64,000 nt of DNA. Source: Chitinophagales bacterium. Lineage in GTDB: Bacteria > Bacteroidota > Bacteroidia > Chitinophagales > Chitinophagaceae. The stretch covers positions 1,488,001 through 1,552,000 of the forward strand of contig JACJXP010000001.1 in NCBI GenBank assembly GCA_020636575.1, in the 5' to 3' direction. A program made the translations under genes and the position numbers. A model generated the notes under the pieces. The model was not told the origin of the DNA and searched no databases. It saw only the letters and a program-made list of their open reading frames with translations. This document shows, piece by piece, positions 18,113-26,004 of the stretch (position 1 is the stretch's first letter; each line of letters opens with the position of its first letter).

Positions 18113-19669
18113 ATGGCAATAGCAAAAATTATTTGGGTAGATGATGAAATAGAAAGTCTGCAGTCGCAGAAAATGTTTTTAGAGAATAAGGGGTATGAAG
18201 TTGAAACTTTTACCAATGGTTTTGATGCTATTGACTTTGTAAAAGCCAATCCGGTAGATGTGGTACTGATCGATGAAAGCATGCCGGGAATAACAGGATT
18301 AGAAACACTTTCCAAGATCAAGGAAGTGAACCAGGGGCTTCCGGTGGTACTGATAACCAAGAATGAGACCGAAAACCTGATGGATGATGCCATCGGTTCC
18401 CAGATAAGTGACTACCTGATCAAACCGGTGAATCCAAACCAGGTTTTATTAAGCCTAAAAAAAATAATTGATAATAAAAGGCTGGTGGCTGAAAAGACAA
18501 CTACTGCGTACCAGCAGCAGTTCCGGAATCTATTTATGGCACTGAACAGTAACCCGGACTATAACGAGTGGATGGACATTTATAAGAAATTGGTGTACTG
18601 GGAACTGGAAATGCAAAAAAGTGACAGCCCTGAAATGCAGGAGGTCCTGCAAAGCCAGAAGAGTGAGGCAAATACAGAGTTCTTCAAGTTTGTTTCGAAG
18701 AACTATGCGGATTGGGTAGATCCAAGAAGTACAGATAGTCCGGTAATGAGCCATACCCTTTTTCAGTTTAAGGTATTACCGCATGTAGAAAAAGGGACCC
18801 CTTTATTTTTTATCCTGATCGATAATCTGCGGTTTGACCAATGGAAAGCAATACAACCCATTTTTGCAGAAAGTTTTCGCATACAGGAGGAGGAAAGCTT
18901 TTACAGTATTCTTCCCACAGCTACTCAATATGCCCGTAATGCAATTTTTGCTGGTATGATGCCTGTGGAAATCGAAAAAAAGTTTCCTGCTGAATGGAAG
19001 AATGATGATGAGCAGGGAGGCAAAAACCTACATGAAGAAGCTTTTTTTAATGCCCAGCTTAAAAGACTTGGCAAGTCTGATCTTAAAACATCATATACAA
19101 AAGTGGTGAATAACCAGGCAGGTCTTGACCTGGTCAATAATATTCATAACCTTTTGAATAATGATCTGAATGTGATCGTTTACAATTTTGTGGATATGCT
19201 GAGCCATGCCCGAACAGAAATGGAAGTATTAAAAGAACTGGCAGGCGATGAAATGAGTTATCGCAGTGTAACAGCCAGTTGGTTTGAACATTCGCCATTG
19301 CACCAGGCATTAAAGAAGATTGCAGATAAAAAAATAAGGATCGTATTAGCAACAGACCATGGAAGTGTGAGGGTAAAAACTCCATGCAAAGTAGTTGGTG
19401 ATAAGCAAACAACAACAAATCTTCGTTATAAGCATGGCCGTAACCTGAATTATGAGAACAAAGATGTGTTAGCTTTCCGTGATCCGAGAGAAGCGGGCCT
19501 GCCGGTTCCCACCGTCAACTCATCCTACATTTTTGCAAGAGAGGATAGATTTCTTTGTTATCCGAATAATTACAATTATTACGCTAATTACTATAAGAAC
19601 ACCTTTCAGCACGGCGGTGTAAGCCTGGAAGAAATGATAGTGCCGGTGATCAAAATGCAAAATAAGTAA
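18113..19669 (+). CDS. porX: PorX-type response regulator with PglZ/alkaline-phosphatase-like domain
   Basis: A 518-residue protein with a CheY-like receiver (residues 1-120). The acidic pocket is Asp10/Asp11 and the phospho-acceptor is Asp54 in VLIDESMPG. The C-terminal part is alkaline-phosphatase-superfamily/PglZ-like (about 215-515), including FFILIDNLRFDQWK, VDMLSHAR and ATDHGSVRV as metal-site segments. This architecture is that of PorX, which with the kinase PorY controls type IX secretion genes and hydrolyses phospho-nucleotide signals in Porphyromonas. No histidine kinase is adjacent. It fits the T9SS cargo gene at 53222. Confidence 0.9.
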   Translation: MAIAKIIWVDDEIESLQSQKMFLENKGYEVETFTNGFDAIDFVKANPVDVVLIDESMPGITGLETLSKIKEVNQGLPVVLITKNETENLMDDAIGSQISDYLIKPVNPNQVLLSLKKIIDNKRLVAEKTTTAYQQQFRNLFMALNSNPDYNEWMDIYKKLVYWELEMQKSDSPEMQEVLQSQKSEANTEFFKFVSKNYADWVDPRSTDSPVMSHTLFQFKVLPHVEKGTPLFFILIDNLRFDQWKAIQPIFAESFRIQEEESFYSILPTATQYARNAIFAGMMPVEIEKKFPAEWKNDDEQGGKNLHEEAFFNAQLKRLGKSDLKTSYTKVVNNQAGLDLVNNIHNLLNNDLNVIVYNFVDMLSHARTEMEVLKELAGDEMSYRSVTASWFEHSPLHQALKKIADKKIRIVLATDHGSVRVKTPCKVVGDKQTTTNLRYKHGRNLNYENKDVLAFRDPREAGLPVPTVNSSYIFAREDRFLCYPNNYNYYANYYKNTFQHGGVSLEEMIVPVIKMQNK

Positions 19670-19695
19670 CCGGGTTTGTGGATAACAATCAAACC

Positions 19696-19713
19696 CCGGA
19701 TAACGGTATCCGG
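19696..19713 (+). terminator. Short hairpin after porX
   Basis: A perfect 7-bp stem, CCGGATA/TATCCGG, with a 4-base loop 27 bases past the porX stop. There is no T-run after it, so it may be a weak terminator or an RNA 3'-end stabiliser. Confidence 0.45.
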
Positions 19714-19724
19714 CATTTCGAATT

Positions 19725-19732
19725 TAACTTTG
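19725..19732 (+). promoter_or_regulatory. Possible -7 element upstream of the 91-residue gene
   Basis: TAACTTTG matches the TAnnTTTG consensus 37 bases upstream of the ATG at 19770. No clear -33 box was found. Confidence 0.4.
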
Positions 19733-19769
19733 TATCAATTAAATGATTAATTGACGATTCGTTATTCGT

Positions 19770-20045
19770 ATGAGGTATACACAAACTACATTAGATAAAT
19801 TAGAGAATATACCGGAAGAAGCTGGCTATATTCTTCGTTATGAAAGAGGCACATTTCAAAGCGGTTATTGTATCCTTGAATCTAAAAAAGTGGTTGTATT
19901 GAATAAGTTCCTTCAAACAGAAGGCAGGATCAATACATTGATTGATCTTATACCACAATTGGAGATAGACACTGAAAATATCTCGGAAGAATCAAAGAAA
20001 CTTTACAGAGAAATTATAGCAAGGATGGAAACTGAAAAAGGTTAG
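19770..20045 (+). CDS. Small conserved protein of unknown function
   Basis: A 91-residue soluble protein. It appears to form a small alpha/beta unit: an N-terminal helix (TLDKLENIPEEAGY), a beta region with ILRYERGTFQSGYCILESKKVVVLNKFL, and a C-terminal helix (SEESKKLYREIIARME). I recall similar small proteins in Bacteroidota genomes but no assigned function. It lies 38 bases upstream of the metallo-hydrolase gene on the same strand and may be co-transcribed with it. Confidence 0.75.
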   Translation: MRYTQTTLDKLENIPEEAGYILRYERGTFQSGYCILESKKVVVLNKFLQTEGRINTLIDLIPQLEIDTENISEESKKLYREIIARMETEKG

Positions 20046-20083
20046 TTATTGGATAATTCATACCTCCCGGCTAACTTTATCCT

Positions 20084-20860
20084 GTGACATATCCCCCCAT
20101 CAAAATAACTTTTCTTGGAACCGGCACCAGTAGTGGGGTACCTATGATCGGTTGTACCTGCCCGGTTTGTACTTCGACAGACAAAAAGGATAATCGCCTG
20201 CGATCCAGCATAATGATCGAGTCGGCAAAAACTACATTGGTTGTTGATACCGGGCCTGATTTTCGTTACCAGATGTTAAGACAAAAAGTAAACAAGCTTG
20301 ATGCGGTTTTGTTTACCCATCCGCATAAGGATCACCTGGCAGGGCTGGATGATATAAGGGCTTTCAATTTTTTTCAGAAAAAGCCAATTGATATTTATGC
20401 AGACTCGCTGACGGAGGAAGCTATTCGGCGGGACTTTTATTATGCATTTTCAGATACAAAAATGCCTGGCGTTCCGGAACTGGATCTTTATACCATTACA
20501 CTGGAGTCCTTTGTTATTGGTGATATACCTGTGACTCCCATATTGGTCTGGCATCTTAAAATGCCGGTATTGGGTTTTCGTTTCGGTAAGTTCACATATA
20601 TCACAGATGCCAACAGGATTGATGATAATGAAAAAGAAAAGATCAAGGGAAGTGATGTGCTGGTTTTGAATGCACTTCGGAAACAAAAGCATATTTCACA
20701 TTTTAACTTAGAGGAGGCCATTCAGTTGGTAAAAGAATTAAAAGTTCCGCAGGGATATTTTACTCATATTTCTCACCAGTTAGGGAAGCATGCAGATATT
20801 GAAAATGAGTTGCCGGAAGGAATAGACCTGGCGTATGATGGGCTGGAGCTAAAAATGTGA
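20084..20860 (+). CDS. Metallo-beta-lactamase-fold hydrolase (PhnP-like phosphodiesterase)
   Basis: A 258-residue protein of the metallo-beta-lactamase superfamily with the metal motif HxHxDH in FTHPHKDHLAG near residues 77-87. The N-terminus is PhnP-like: FLGTGTSSGVPMIGC followed by CPVC and NRLRSS. The PhnP/RNase Z-like branch cleaves cyclic phosphate or phosphodiester bonds; the exact substrate is unknown, and no phn genes are nearby. The CxCPVC segment may bind a structural metal. Translation starts at a GTG; no ATG is available in frame nearby. Confidence 0.85.
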   Translation: MTYPPIKITFLGTGTSSGVPMIGCTCPVCTSTDKKDNRLRSSIMIESAKTTLVVDTGPDFRYQMLRQKVNKLDAVLFTHPHKDHLAGLDDIRAFNFFQKKPIDIYADSLTEEAIRRDFYYAFSDTKMPGVPELDLYTITLESFVIGDIPVTPILVWHLKMPVLGFRFGKFTYITDANRIDDNEKEKIKGSDVLVLNALRKQKHISHFNLEEAIQLVKELKVPQGYFTHISHQLGKHADIENELPEGIDLAYDGLELKM

Positions 20861-20870
20861 TTTTTATTAT

Positions 20871-20910
20871 ACTAACAATTGTTAGTTTTATTAAAAAAAG
20901 ACTATCTTGC
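20871..20910 (+). promoter_or_regulatory. Perfect 16-bp palindrome overlapping a promoter for the acyl-CoA dehydrogenase gene
   Basis: ACTAACAATTGTTAGT (20871-20886) is a perfect inverted repeat with no spacer. A TTG at 20879-20881 inside it, then 21 bases, then TATCTTGC at 20903-20910, resembles a Bacteroidota -33/-7 promoter (TAnnTTTG with one mismatch). Such a palindrome over the -33 box would suit a TetR- or MarR-type repressor. No regulator gene is adjacent, so the trans factor is unknown. It could also be a weak hairpin after the upstream gene. Confidence 0.5.
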
Positions 20911-20917
20911 ACCTGCC

Positions 20918-20998
20918 TTTAGCGATTGCAGCTATCAATGCCAAAAGCAGTGCCACCCTTTCTGGATCAATCCGGAATCGAGTGGCACTGTTGCTAAA
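20918..20998 (+). ncRNA. Candidate structured 5' leader of the acyl-CoA dehydrogenase mRNA
   Basis: Manual folding gives a closed three-way-junction-like shape. The outer stem pairs TTTAGC (20918-20923) with GCTAAA (20993-20998). A short hairpin pairs ATTG (20925-20928) with CAAT (20936-20939). A long hairpin pairs CAGTGCCAC (20948-20956) with GTGGCACTG (20982-20990), and an inner TCTGGA/TCCGGA arm caps it. It begins within about 10 bases of the predicted transcription start and ends 21 bases before the ATG. It matches no riboswitch class I can name. Energy and covariation were not computed. Confidence 0.4.
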
Positions 20999-21019
20999 AA
21001 TTAAACCATATAAGTCAGA

Positions 21020-22162
21020 ATGAATTTTGAGACCAACGAGATCACCCGGCAGGTATCACAAACTGCAAGGGATTTTGCACAACAGCATATCAAACCTTAT
21101 GTGATGGAATGGGATGAGAGCCAGGAATTCCCAGTCAAAGTATTTAAAGAAATGGGTAACCTGGGTTTAATGGGAGTATTGGTTCCGGAGCAATATGGTG
21201 GAGCCGGGCTTTCCTATTTTGAATACAAGGTTATTATTGAAGAAATTGCCAAAGTATGTGGATCGATTGGGCTTAGTCTGGCTGCACATAATTCACTCTG
21301 TACCGGGCATATCCTAACATTTGGTAATGAAGAACAAAAGAAGAAATATCTCCCTAAACTGGCTACAGCAGAATGGATAGGCGCCTGGGGATTGACAGAA
21401 CCCAATACCGGAAGCGATGCAGGCAACATGAAAACGACAGCTGTGAAGGATGGTGACGAGTGGGTCATTAATGGTACCAAGAGTTGGATCACTCATGGAA
21501 AGAGTGGCGATGTGGCCGTTGTGATATGCCGCACCGGTGAGCCAAGGGCAAAAAATAATGCAACTGCATTTGTGATAGAAAGAGGAACACCGGGCTTCAG
21601 CGCAGGAAAAAAAGAAAATAAACTAGGCATGCGGGCCAGCGAAACAGCAGAAATGATCTTTGATAACTGCAGGATTTCAGATGCGCAGCGACTGGGAGAA
21701 GTGGGAGAAGGGTTTAAGCAATCACTAAAAGTGCTGGATGGTGGAAGGATCTCTATTGCTTCACTTTCACTCGGTATTGCAAAAGGAGCTTATGAAGCTG
21801 CTTTACAATATTCGCAGGAGAGGCACCAGTTTGACCAGCCCATTGCTAATTTCCAGGGAATATCTTTTAAGCTCGCTGATATGGCCACTGAGATAGAAGC
21901 AGCTGATCTGCTTACATTACAAGCCTGCGATCTGAAGAACAGGGGAGAGTCTGTAACAAAAGCCGGAGCTATGGCAAAGTATTATGCCAGCGAAGTAGCT
22001 GTAAAAGTGGCGAACGATGCGGTGCAGATATTTGGTGGCTACGGTTACACAAAAGATTTTCCGGTGGAAAAGCATTACAGGGATGCCAAGCTATGTACTA
22101 TTGGTGAGGGAACCTCAGAAATTCAGAAGGTGGTGATTAGTAGAGAAATTTTTAGAAATTAA
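21020..22162 (+). CDS. Acyl-CoA dehydrogenase
   Basis: FAD-dependent alpha,beta-dehydrogenation of acyl-CoA in beta-oxidation or amino-acid catabolism, passing electrons to ETF. The 380-residue product has full family length. Motifs: GAWGLTEPNTGSDAGNMKTTA near 130-150 (FAD/substrate contacts), RHQFDQPIANFQG near 271-283, QIFGGYGYTKDFPVEKHYRDAK near 337-358, and TIGEGTSEIQ near 361-370, where the Glu before GTSEIQ is in the position of the catalytic base of short/medium-chain enzymes. Chain-length preference cannot be read from sequence. A palindrome and foldable leader precede it. No other beta-oxidation gene is adjacent. Confidence 0.95.
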   Translation: MNFETNEITRQVSQTARDFAQQHIKPYVMEWDESQEFPVKVFKEMGNLGLMGVLVPEQYGGAGLSYFEYKVIIEEIAKVCGSIGLSLAAHNSLCTGHILTFGNEEQKKKYLPKLATAEWIGAWGLTEPNTGSDAGNMKTTAVKDGDEWVINGTKSWITHGKSGDVAVVICRTGEPRAKNNATAFVIERGTPGFSAGKKENKLGMRASETAEMIFDNCRISDAQRLGEVGEGFKQSLKVLDGGRISIASLSLGIAKGAYEAALQYSQERHQFDQPIANFQGISFKLADMATEIEAADLLTLQACDLKNRGESVTKAGAMAKYYASEVAVKVANDAVQIFGGYGYTKDFPVEKHYRDAKLCTIGEGTSEIQKVVISREIFRN

Positions 22163-22170
22163 GTTTTAAA

Positions 22171-22204
22171 ATATTCAAGAACTGTATTTACAGTTCTTGA
22201 ATAT
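22171..22204. terminator. Bidirectional hairpin between convergent genes
   Basis: A perfect 14-bp stem, ATATTCAAGAACTG (22171-22184) with CAGTTCTTGAATAT (22191-22204), around a 6-base loop. It lies between the acyl-CoA dehydrogenase stop and the stop of the minus-strand HipS-like gene. T-runs are weak, but the stem is symmetrical and well placed for both transcripts. It also marks one edge of the AT-rich insert. Confidence 0.8.
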
Positions 22205-22206
22205 CC

Positions 22207-22605
22207 TTAGGCTAGAATTAATTCATATGGATTTGAAATTGTTTTTTTCCCAAATCGTTTCAATAACGCAATTTCATTTTCCTTATCAATTTTTTCATTA
22301 GTTAAGATCTCTTGAATTGCTGGTTGTTTTAACCCCGGTATTCGAATTTGAAAAAAAGGCCAAAGGGTTTCACTTTTATAAGTTTTATTTATATCCGAAA
22401 AACCAGTTATCCGATTATATTCATTTGAATGATTTTTAAAATCGTCGGTATATTTAAAATACCATTCTCCTTTTTGGCAATACAATTCTCCAATGCGGAT
22501 ATTATCAACCATTAAGATGAATTTTGCTTCTTCATCTTTAGGGATTTGAACCTGCATTTCAAGCTCCTCATTCTTGCTAAACCAATTTTTAATTTTACGA
22601 AGCAT
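22207..22605 (-). CDS. HipS-like protein (stand-alone HipA N-terminal subdomain)
   Basis: A 132-residue protein resembling the isolated N-terminal subdomain of HipA (Couple_hipA), as in HipS of the HipBST system. After a charged N-terminus of about 30 residues come NIRIGELYCQKGEWYFKY, then a YKSETLWPFFQIRIPG segment matching the usual PFF..LLPEG element, and a final LLKRFGKKTISNPYEL like the HipA DLL..FG..T motif. In HipBST the HipS protein neutralises the HipT kinase, so an antitoxin role is inferred. Its ATG follows the kinase stop by one base, with an AGGAG about 8 bases upstream. The gene is visibly AT-rich. Confidence 0.65.
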   Translation of the reverse strand: MLRKIKNWFSKNEELEMQVQIPKDEEAKFILMVDNIRIGELYCQKGEWYFKYTDDFKNHSNEYNRITGFSDINKTYKSETLWPFFQIRIPGLKQPAIQEILTNEKIDKENEIALLKRFGKKTISNPYELILA

Positions 22606-22606
22606 T

Positions 22607-23614
22607 TTATAAACTCCTAATTTTATTGAATCTTTCTTCGATAATTAGTTTAATCAATTCACATCTTTCAGGAATAAAGAATTGAAAAAACTCTTCTTTT
22701 AACATCTGGAATACTTTTACTTGGTTTTCAATGGATGATAGATCATTAACGATTTTTGCGTATTCGTTGTTGTATCTTTTAATAAAATCTATTAGTTGGA
22801 AATGATTTGCTGTATTATTGTCCTCAATACTTATCCTAGGACTTGCTTTTTCAATATAATTTATGACTTTTTTCCCATTTTCTTTGTGAATATTAAGCAA
22901 ATGCTTGCAATTCTCATCACTTAGATTCCATAGCAAACCCCTTGCCGAATCGTAAAGGGGGGCAAAGGTAGGAAGTTTTGTCGTCTTTTTCTTAGTGTCA
23001 ATGACACCCCAATTGTAAAAATGTCTGTCATTGTTACCTGCCAATCCGTCAAAAGCTATCATTTTAACTAGTTCATTTAGAATGTCTTCGAAGCAATTAG
23101 GGTATACTGTTCGAATCGCATCCTTTATGAACTCGAATGTAAAGAGCTCTCTAGAAGTTTCTTTACTATCGGCAATTTCTTTCGCCATAGGCATATCATT
23201 CAAGTACTCCCCACAAATTTCAGCACCATGAACCAGTTTTTCATTTTCGTTAAGAAAATACTTGCTTAAGAATCGTATTTGCCCGTTAATTTTCACAAGC
23301 CGTATTTCGTTCATTTTTAAGCCAAGTTCTTCCCCAATTCGATTAATCATATATTCAATTATTGACTCATGTGGATACCATTTTTCTGCAGTTTTTGCAA
23401 TAAAAGGTATCCAAGAACCTGATGATGATTTTCTTACTGAGGTTTTTTCGGTAAAAAAATACGCTTTAATGAACTGTTTGGGCGCATCTCCATCAAGCTC
23501 ATACATTTTTACAATGTATTCGTTCTCTTTAAGGATTGGAATTTTTGATTCATTAAGAATCTTACCCGAAGAGTTTATTGACTTTTCTTTTCTTAAATTA
23601 CCCCTTGAAGTCAT
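22607..23614 (-). CDS. HipT-like Ser/Thr kinase (HipA C-terminal domain without N-terminal subdomain)
   Basis: A 335-residue protein with the HipA-type kinase residues in order. There is a Ser/Gly-rich loop (KSSSGSWIPF, Ser63-65 and Ser67) before a candidate ATP-binding Lys74 in FIAK. An acidic helix follows (ESIIEYMINRIGEELGL, Glu83/Glu87). The catalytic loop is GNNDRHFYNWG (Asp196, Asn201), and a metal-binding Asp222 lies in APLYDSARGLLW. The set looks complete, so an active kinase is predicted. HipA/HipT toxins phosphorylate aminoacyl-tRNA synthetases (GltX, TrpS); the target here is unknown. The Ser cluster may be an autophosphorylation switch. No HipB-type helix-turn-helix gene is adjacent. 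Base use is more AT-rich than neighbours, suggesting acquisition. Confidence 0.75.
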   Translation of the reverse strand: MTSRGNLRKEKSINSSGKILNESKIPILKENEYIVKMYELDGDAPKQFIKAYFFTEKTSVRKSSSGSWIPFIAKTAEKWYPHESIIEYMINRIGEELGLKMNEIRLVKINGQIRFLSKYFLNENEKLVHGAEICGEYLNDMPMAKEIADSKETSRELFTFEFIKDAIRTVYPNCFEDILNELVKMIAFDGLAGNNDRHFYNWGVIDTKKKTTKLPTFAPLYDSARGLLWNLSDENCKHLLNIHKENGKKVINYIEKASPRISIEDNNTANHFQLIDFIKRYNNEYAKIVNDLSSIENQVKVFQMLKEEFFQFFIPERCELIKLIIEERFNKIRSL

Positions 23615-23636
23615 TGCAAAAGTTTGCCTATTTCCT

Positions 23637-23670
23637 CAAACTTATGACATACCAATATTACTTTACTCAA
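23637..23670 (-). promoter_or_regulatory. Candidate promoter of the split-HipA operon
   Basis: On the minus strand a TTG (23668-23670) is followed after 23 bases by TAAGTTTG (23637-23644), an exact TAnnTTTG -7 match, 22 bases before the kinase ATG. The -33 spacing is slightly long, so the -7 box is the stronger half of the evidence. Confidence 0.5.
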
Positions 23671-23687
23671 GTGAAGCTTAAAAATTT

Positions 23688-25502
23688 TCATCTTACTTCC
23701 TGCATCTCTACCAACTTCTTATAAAAACCATTTAAAACCATTAGCTGGTCGTGGTTTCCTCGTTCAACGATCTTTCCTTTTTGTAATACGATTATTTCAT
23801 CTGCATGGCGAATGGTTGAAAGCCGGTGAGCAATCACAATACTGGTTCGGTTCTGCATCATATTATTAATTGCATCCTGTACCAGCCGTTCACTTTCTGT
23901 ATCAAGAGATGAAGTGGCTTCATCGAGGATAAGGATCGGTGGATTCTTTAATACAGCTCTTGCAATGGTTAACCGTTGCCTTTCCCCACCACTCAGTTTA
24001 CCACCCCTGTCGCCGATATTACTTTGATAACCGCCCTCTTTTTTGAGAATAAATTCATGCGCATTGGCAATCTTGGCAGCTTCTTCAATTTGTTCATCAG
24101 TTGCTTCAGGGTAACCCAGCGAAATATTTCCGGCAATTGTATCATTGAATAAAACAGGTTCCTGTGTTACAATACTCATCTGACTGCGCAATGAATGGAG
24201 GGAGTAATCTTTAATATTTATTCCATCGATCAGCACTTCACCACCTGTTACGTCATGAAATCTTGGTACAAGATCAGCCAGGGTGGATTTACCTGCGCCG
24301 GAAGATCCCACTAATGCGATAGTTTTTCCTTTTTCAATAGTTAGATCAATGCCATCCAGTATAACTGCATCACTATAGGCAAATACCACATTACGGAATT
24401 CGATCCTGTCTGTAAATGCGGTGAGTATTTTCCCATTTTCATTCTCATCTATCACATTATCTGCTTTCAACACTTCATCTACCCGATCCAGGGCTGCCGC
24501 ACCTCTTTGAATATTAAAAAATGCAGAAGAAATATTTTTTGCTGGATTAATAAGCATGGCAAAGGATGCGATATAGGCCATTAGTTCTTCTCCGCTCAAT
24601 CCATTATTGCCGATCACCAGTCTGCCGCCAAAATAAAGAATGGTACAAAGTACTGCTACTCCCATCACCTCGGTAAGAGGTGATGCAAGATCCCGCCTGG
24701 CACCCATTTTTTTTCTAACAGTAAAAAGTTCATCATTTACACGGTGAAAACGGTTTCGCAATAATTTTTCAGCTAAAAAAGCTTTGATCACCCGAAGCCC
24801 GCCCAATGTTTCATCTAAAATAGATAGCCCTTCACCCAGTTTGATGGCAGCCTGTTGTGATTGTCTTTTTAGTTTTCTGCTTATCCTTCCTATAATGAGT
24901 CCTGTAACAGGTAATAATATCAACAGGAATAAAGAAAGTTGGGGAGATATGATCACTAAAAAGATAAGATAGCCCAGAACAGTCAGCGGGTCTTTTATTA
25001 ATCCATCAAATGTGCCTACTACCGATGCTTCAATTTCGGCAATATCATTAGTCATCCTGGAGATAATATCACCCTTTCTTCTTTCAGTAAAATAGCCTAC
25101 AGGCAGTTTTAGTATTTTATCATACATGTCTCCTCTCAGGCGGGTAATGATAGCTGTTCTCACCGGCACGGAGATGCGATTGGATAGATAGATAAAAATA
25201 TTTTTGAGTACGGTAGCGCTGATGATGAAAACACAGATGGCGGTAAGACCAGCTATTTTTCCGTTGGTATTGATCAGGTTTACCAGGAAATCTCTTACAA
25301 ACGATCCTAAAACATTGCTTTTGATGATATCATTTCCAGTTGATTGAGTTGTTTCAGGGTCGAAAATTAATCCGAAAAAAGGGATCAGCATACCGATTGA
25401 GATCACTCCGAAAAGTGTAGCCAGGAGAGTGCATAAAAAATAAAGGCCTATCTGGCCAGAATGATGTTTTAAATAACTCAAAATCCGGGAAAATCTCTTC
25501 AT
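23688..25502 (-). CDS. MsbA-like ABC exporter (fused permease and ATPase)
   Basis: A 604-residue half-transporter. Six membrane helices lie in residues 15-320 (first helix GLYFLCTLLATLFGVISIGM), followed by the nucleotide-binding domain from about 365. That domain has Walker A GSSGAGKSTL near 400-409, the Q-loop TQEPVLFNDT, signature LSGGERQRL, Walker B ILILDEATSSLD and the switch His in VIAHRLSTIRHAD. It works as a homodimer in the inner membrane. Lipid A/lipid flipping (MsbA-type) is the usual guess for such stand-alone exporters in Gram-negatives, but drug or peptide export cannot be excluded. Confidence 0.92.
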   Translation of the reverse strand: MKRFSRILSYLKHHSGQIGLYFLCTLLATLFGVISIGMLIPFFGLIFDPETTQSTGNDIIKSNVLGSFVRDFLVNLINTNGKIAGLTAICVFIISATVLKNIFIYLSNRISVPVRTAIITRLRGDMYDKILKLPVGYFTERRKGDIISRMTNDIAEIEASVVGTFDGLIKDPLTVLGYLIFLVIISPQLSLFLLILLPVTGLIIGRISRKLKRQSQQAAIKLGEGLSILDETLGGLRVIKAFLAEKLLRNRFHRVNDELFTVRKKMGARRDLASPLTEVMGVAVLCTILYFGGRLVIGNNGLSGEELMAYIASFAMLINPAKNISSAFFNIQRGAAALDRVDEVLKADNVIDENENGKILTAFTDRIEFRNVVFAYSDAVILDGIDLTIEKGKTIALVGSSGAGKSTLADLVPRFHDVTGGEVLIDGINIKDYSLHSLRSQMSIVTQEPVLFNDTIAGNISLGYPEATDEQIEEAAKIANAHEFILKKEGGYQSNIGDRGGKLSGGERQRLTIARAVLKNPPILILDEATSSLDTESERLVQDAINNMMQNRTSIVIAHRLSTIRHADEIIVLQKGKIVERGNHDQLMVLNGFYKKLVEMQEVR

Positions 25503-25568
25503 CGGCTGTATTCAACGCTTAAACAGGGCAAAGTAAGTACTTTTACAGCGATAATAATTGTTATAAAT

Positions 25569-25937
25569 ATGATTGAGGGAAAGCGACAAAAGCAAATTGC
25601 AGGGTTGTTGAATGAAGAAATGAATCAGATCTTTCAACGATTAGGATTAAATATGATCGACGGGGGAATGGTTTCCATTTCAGCGGTAAAAGTGACTCCC
25701 GATCTGTTAGAAGCAAGATTCTACCTGAGTTTTTTCCAGGTAAAAGATGATGAGGCGGCGTTGAAAAAAATAGAAGATCGGCATCATGATATTAAAAAAG
25801 AACTTGCGGCTAAGGTCAGGCATCAGTTAAGAAGTATCCCGGTGTTAAAGTTCTTTAAGGATGAAACACTGGACCATGTGTTTAAAATGGAAGAGTTATT
25901 TAAGAAGATCGATGATGAGAGAAAGGATAAGGAATAA
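25569..25937 (+). CDS. rbfA: 30S ribosome-binding factor A
   Basis: A 122-residue KH-like-fold protein that assists 16S rRNA 5'-end maturation and cold adaptation of the 30S subunit. The N-terminus KRQKQIAGLLNEEMNQIFQRLG, the central VTPDLLEARFYLSFF and the C-terminal VRHQLRSIPVLKFFKDETLDHVFKMEEL follow the RbfA pattern closely. Length is normal. It is followed 67 bases later by the LolC/E-type permease, in the same direction. Confidence 0.93.
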   Translation: MIEGKRQKQIAGLLNEEMNQIFQRLGLNMIDGGMVSISAVKVTPDLLEARFYLSFFQVKDDEAALKKIEDRHHDIKKELAAKVRHQLRSIPVLKFFKDETLDHVFKMEELFKKIDDERKDKE

Positions 25938-26004
25938 TTCAAATTATCAGATCTTCATTGCTTCAGAGATAAAACAATTCTTATTAATTCAATAATTTTT
26001 AGGT

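Noticed and set aside
23615..23687. A HipB-type antitoxin gene upstream of the HipT-like kinase
   Set aside because: The 73-base gap is too short to code a helix-turn-helix protein and the next gene is an ABC exporter.
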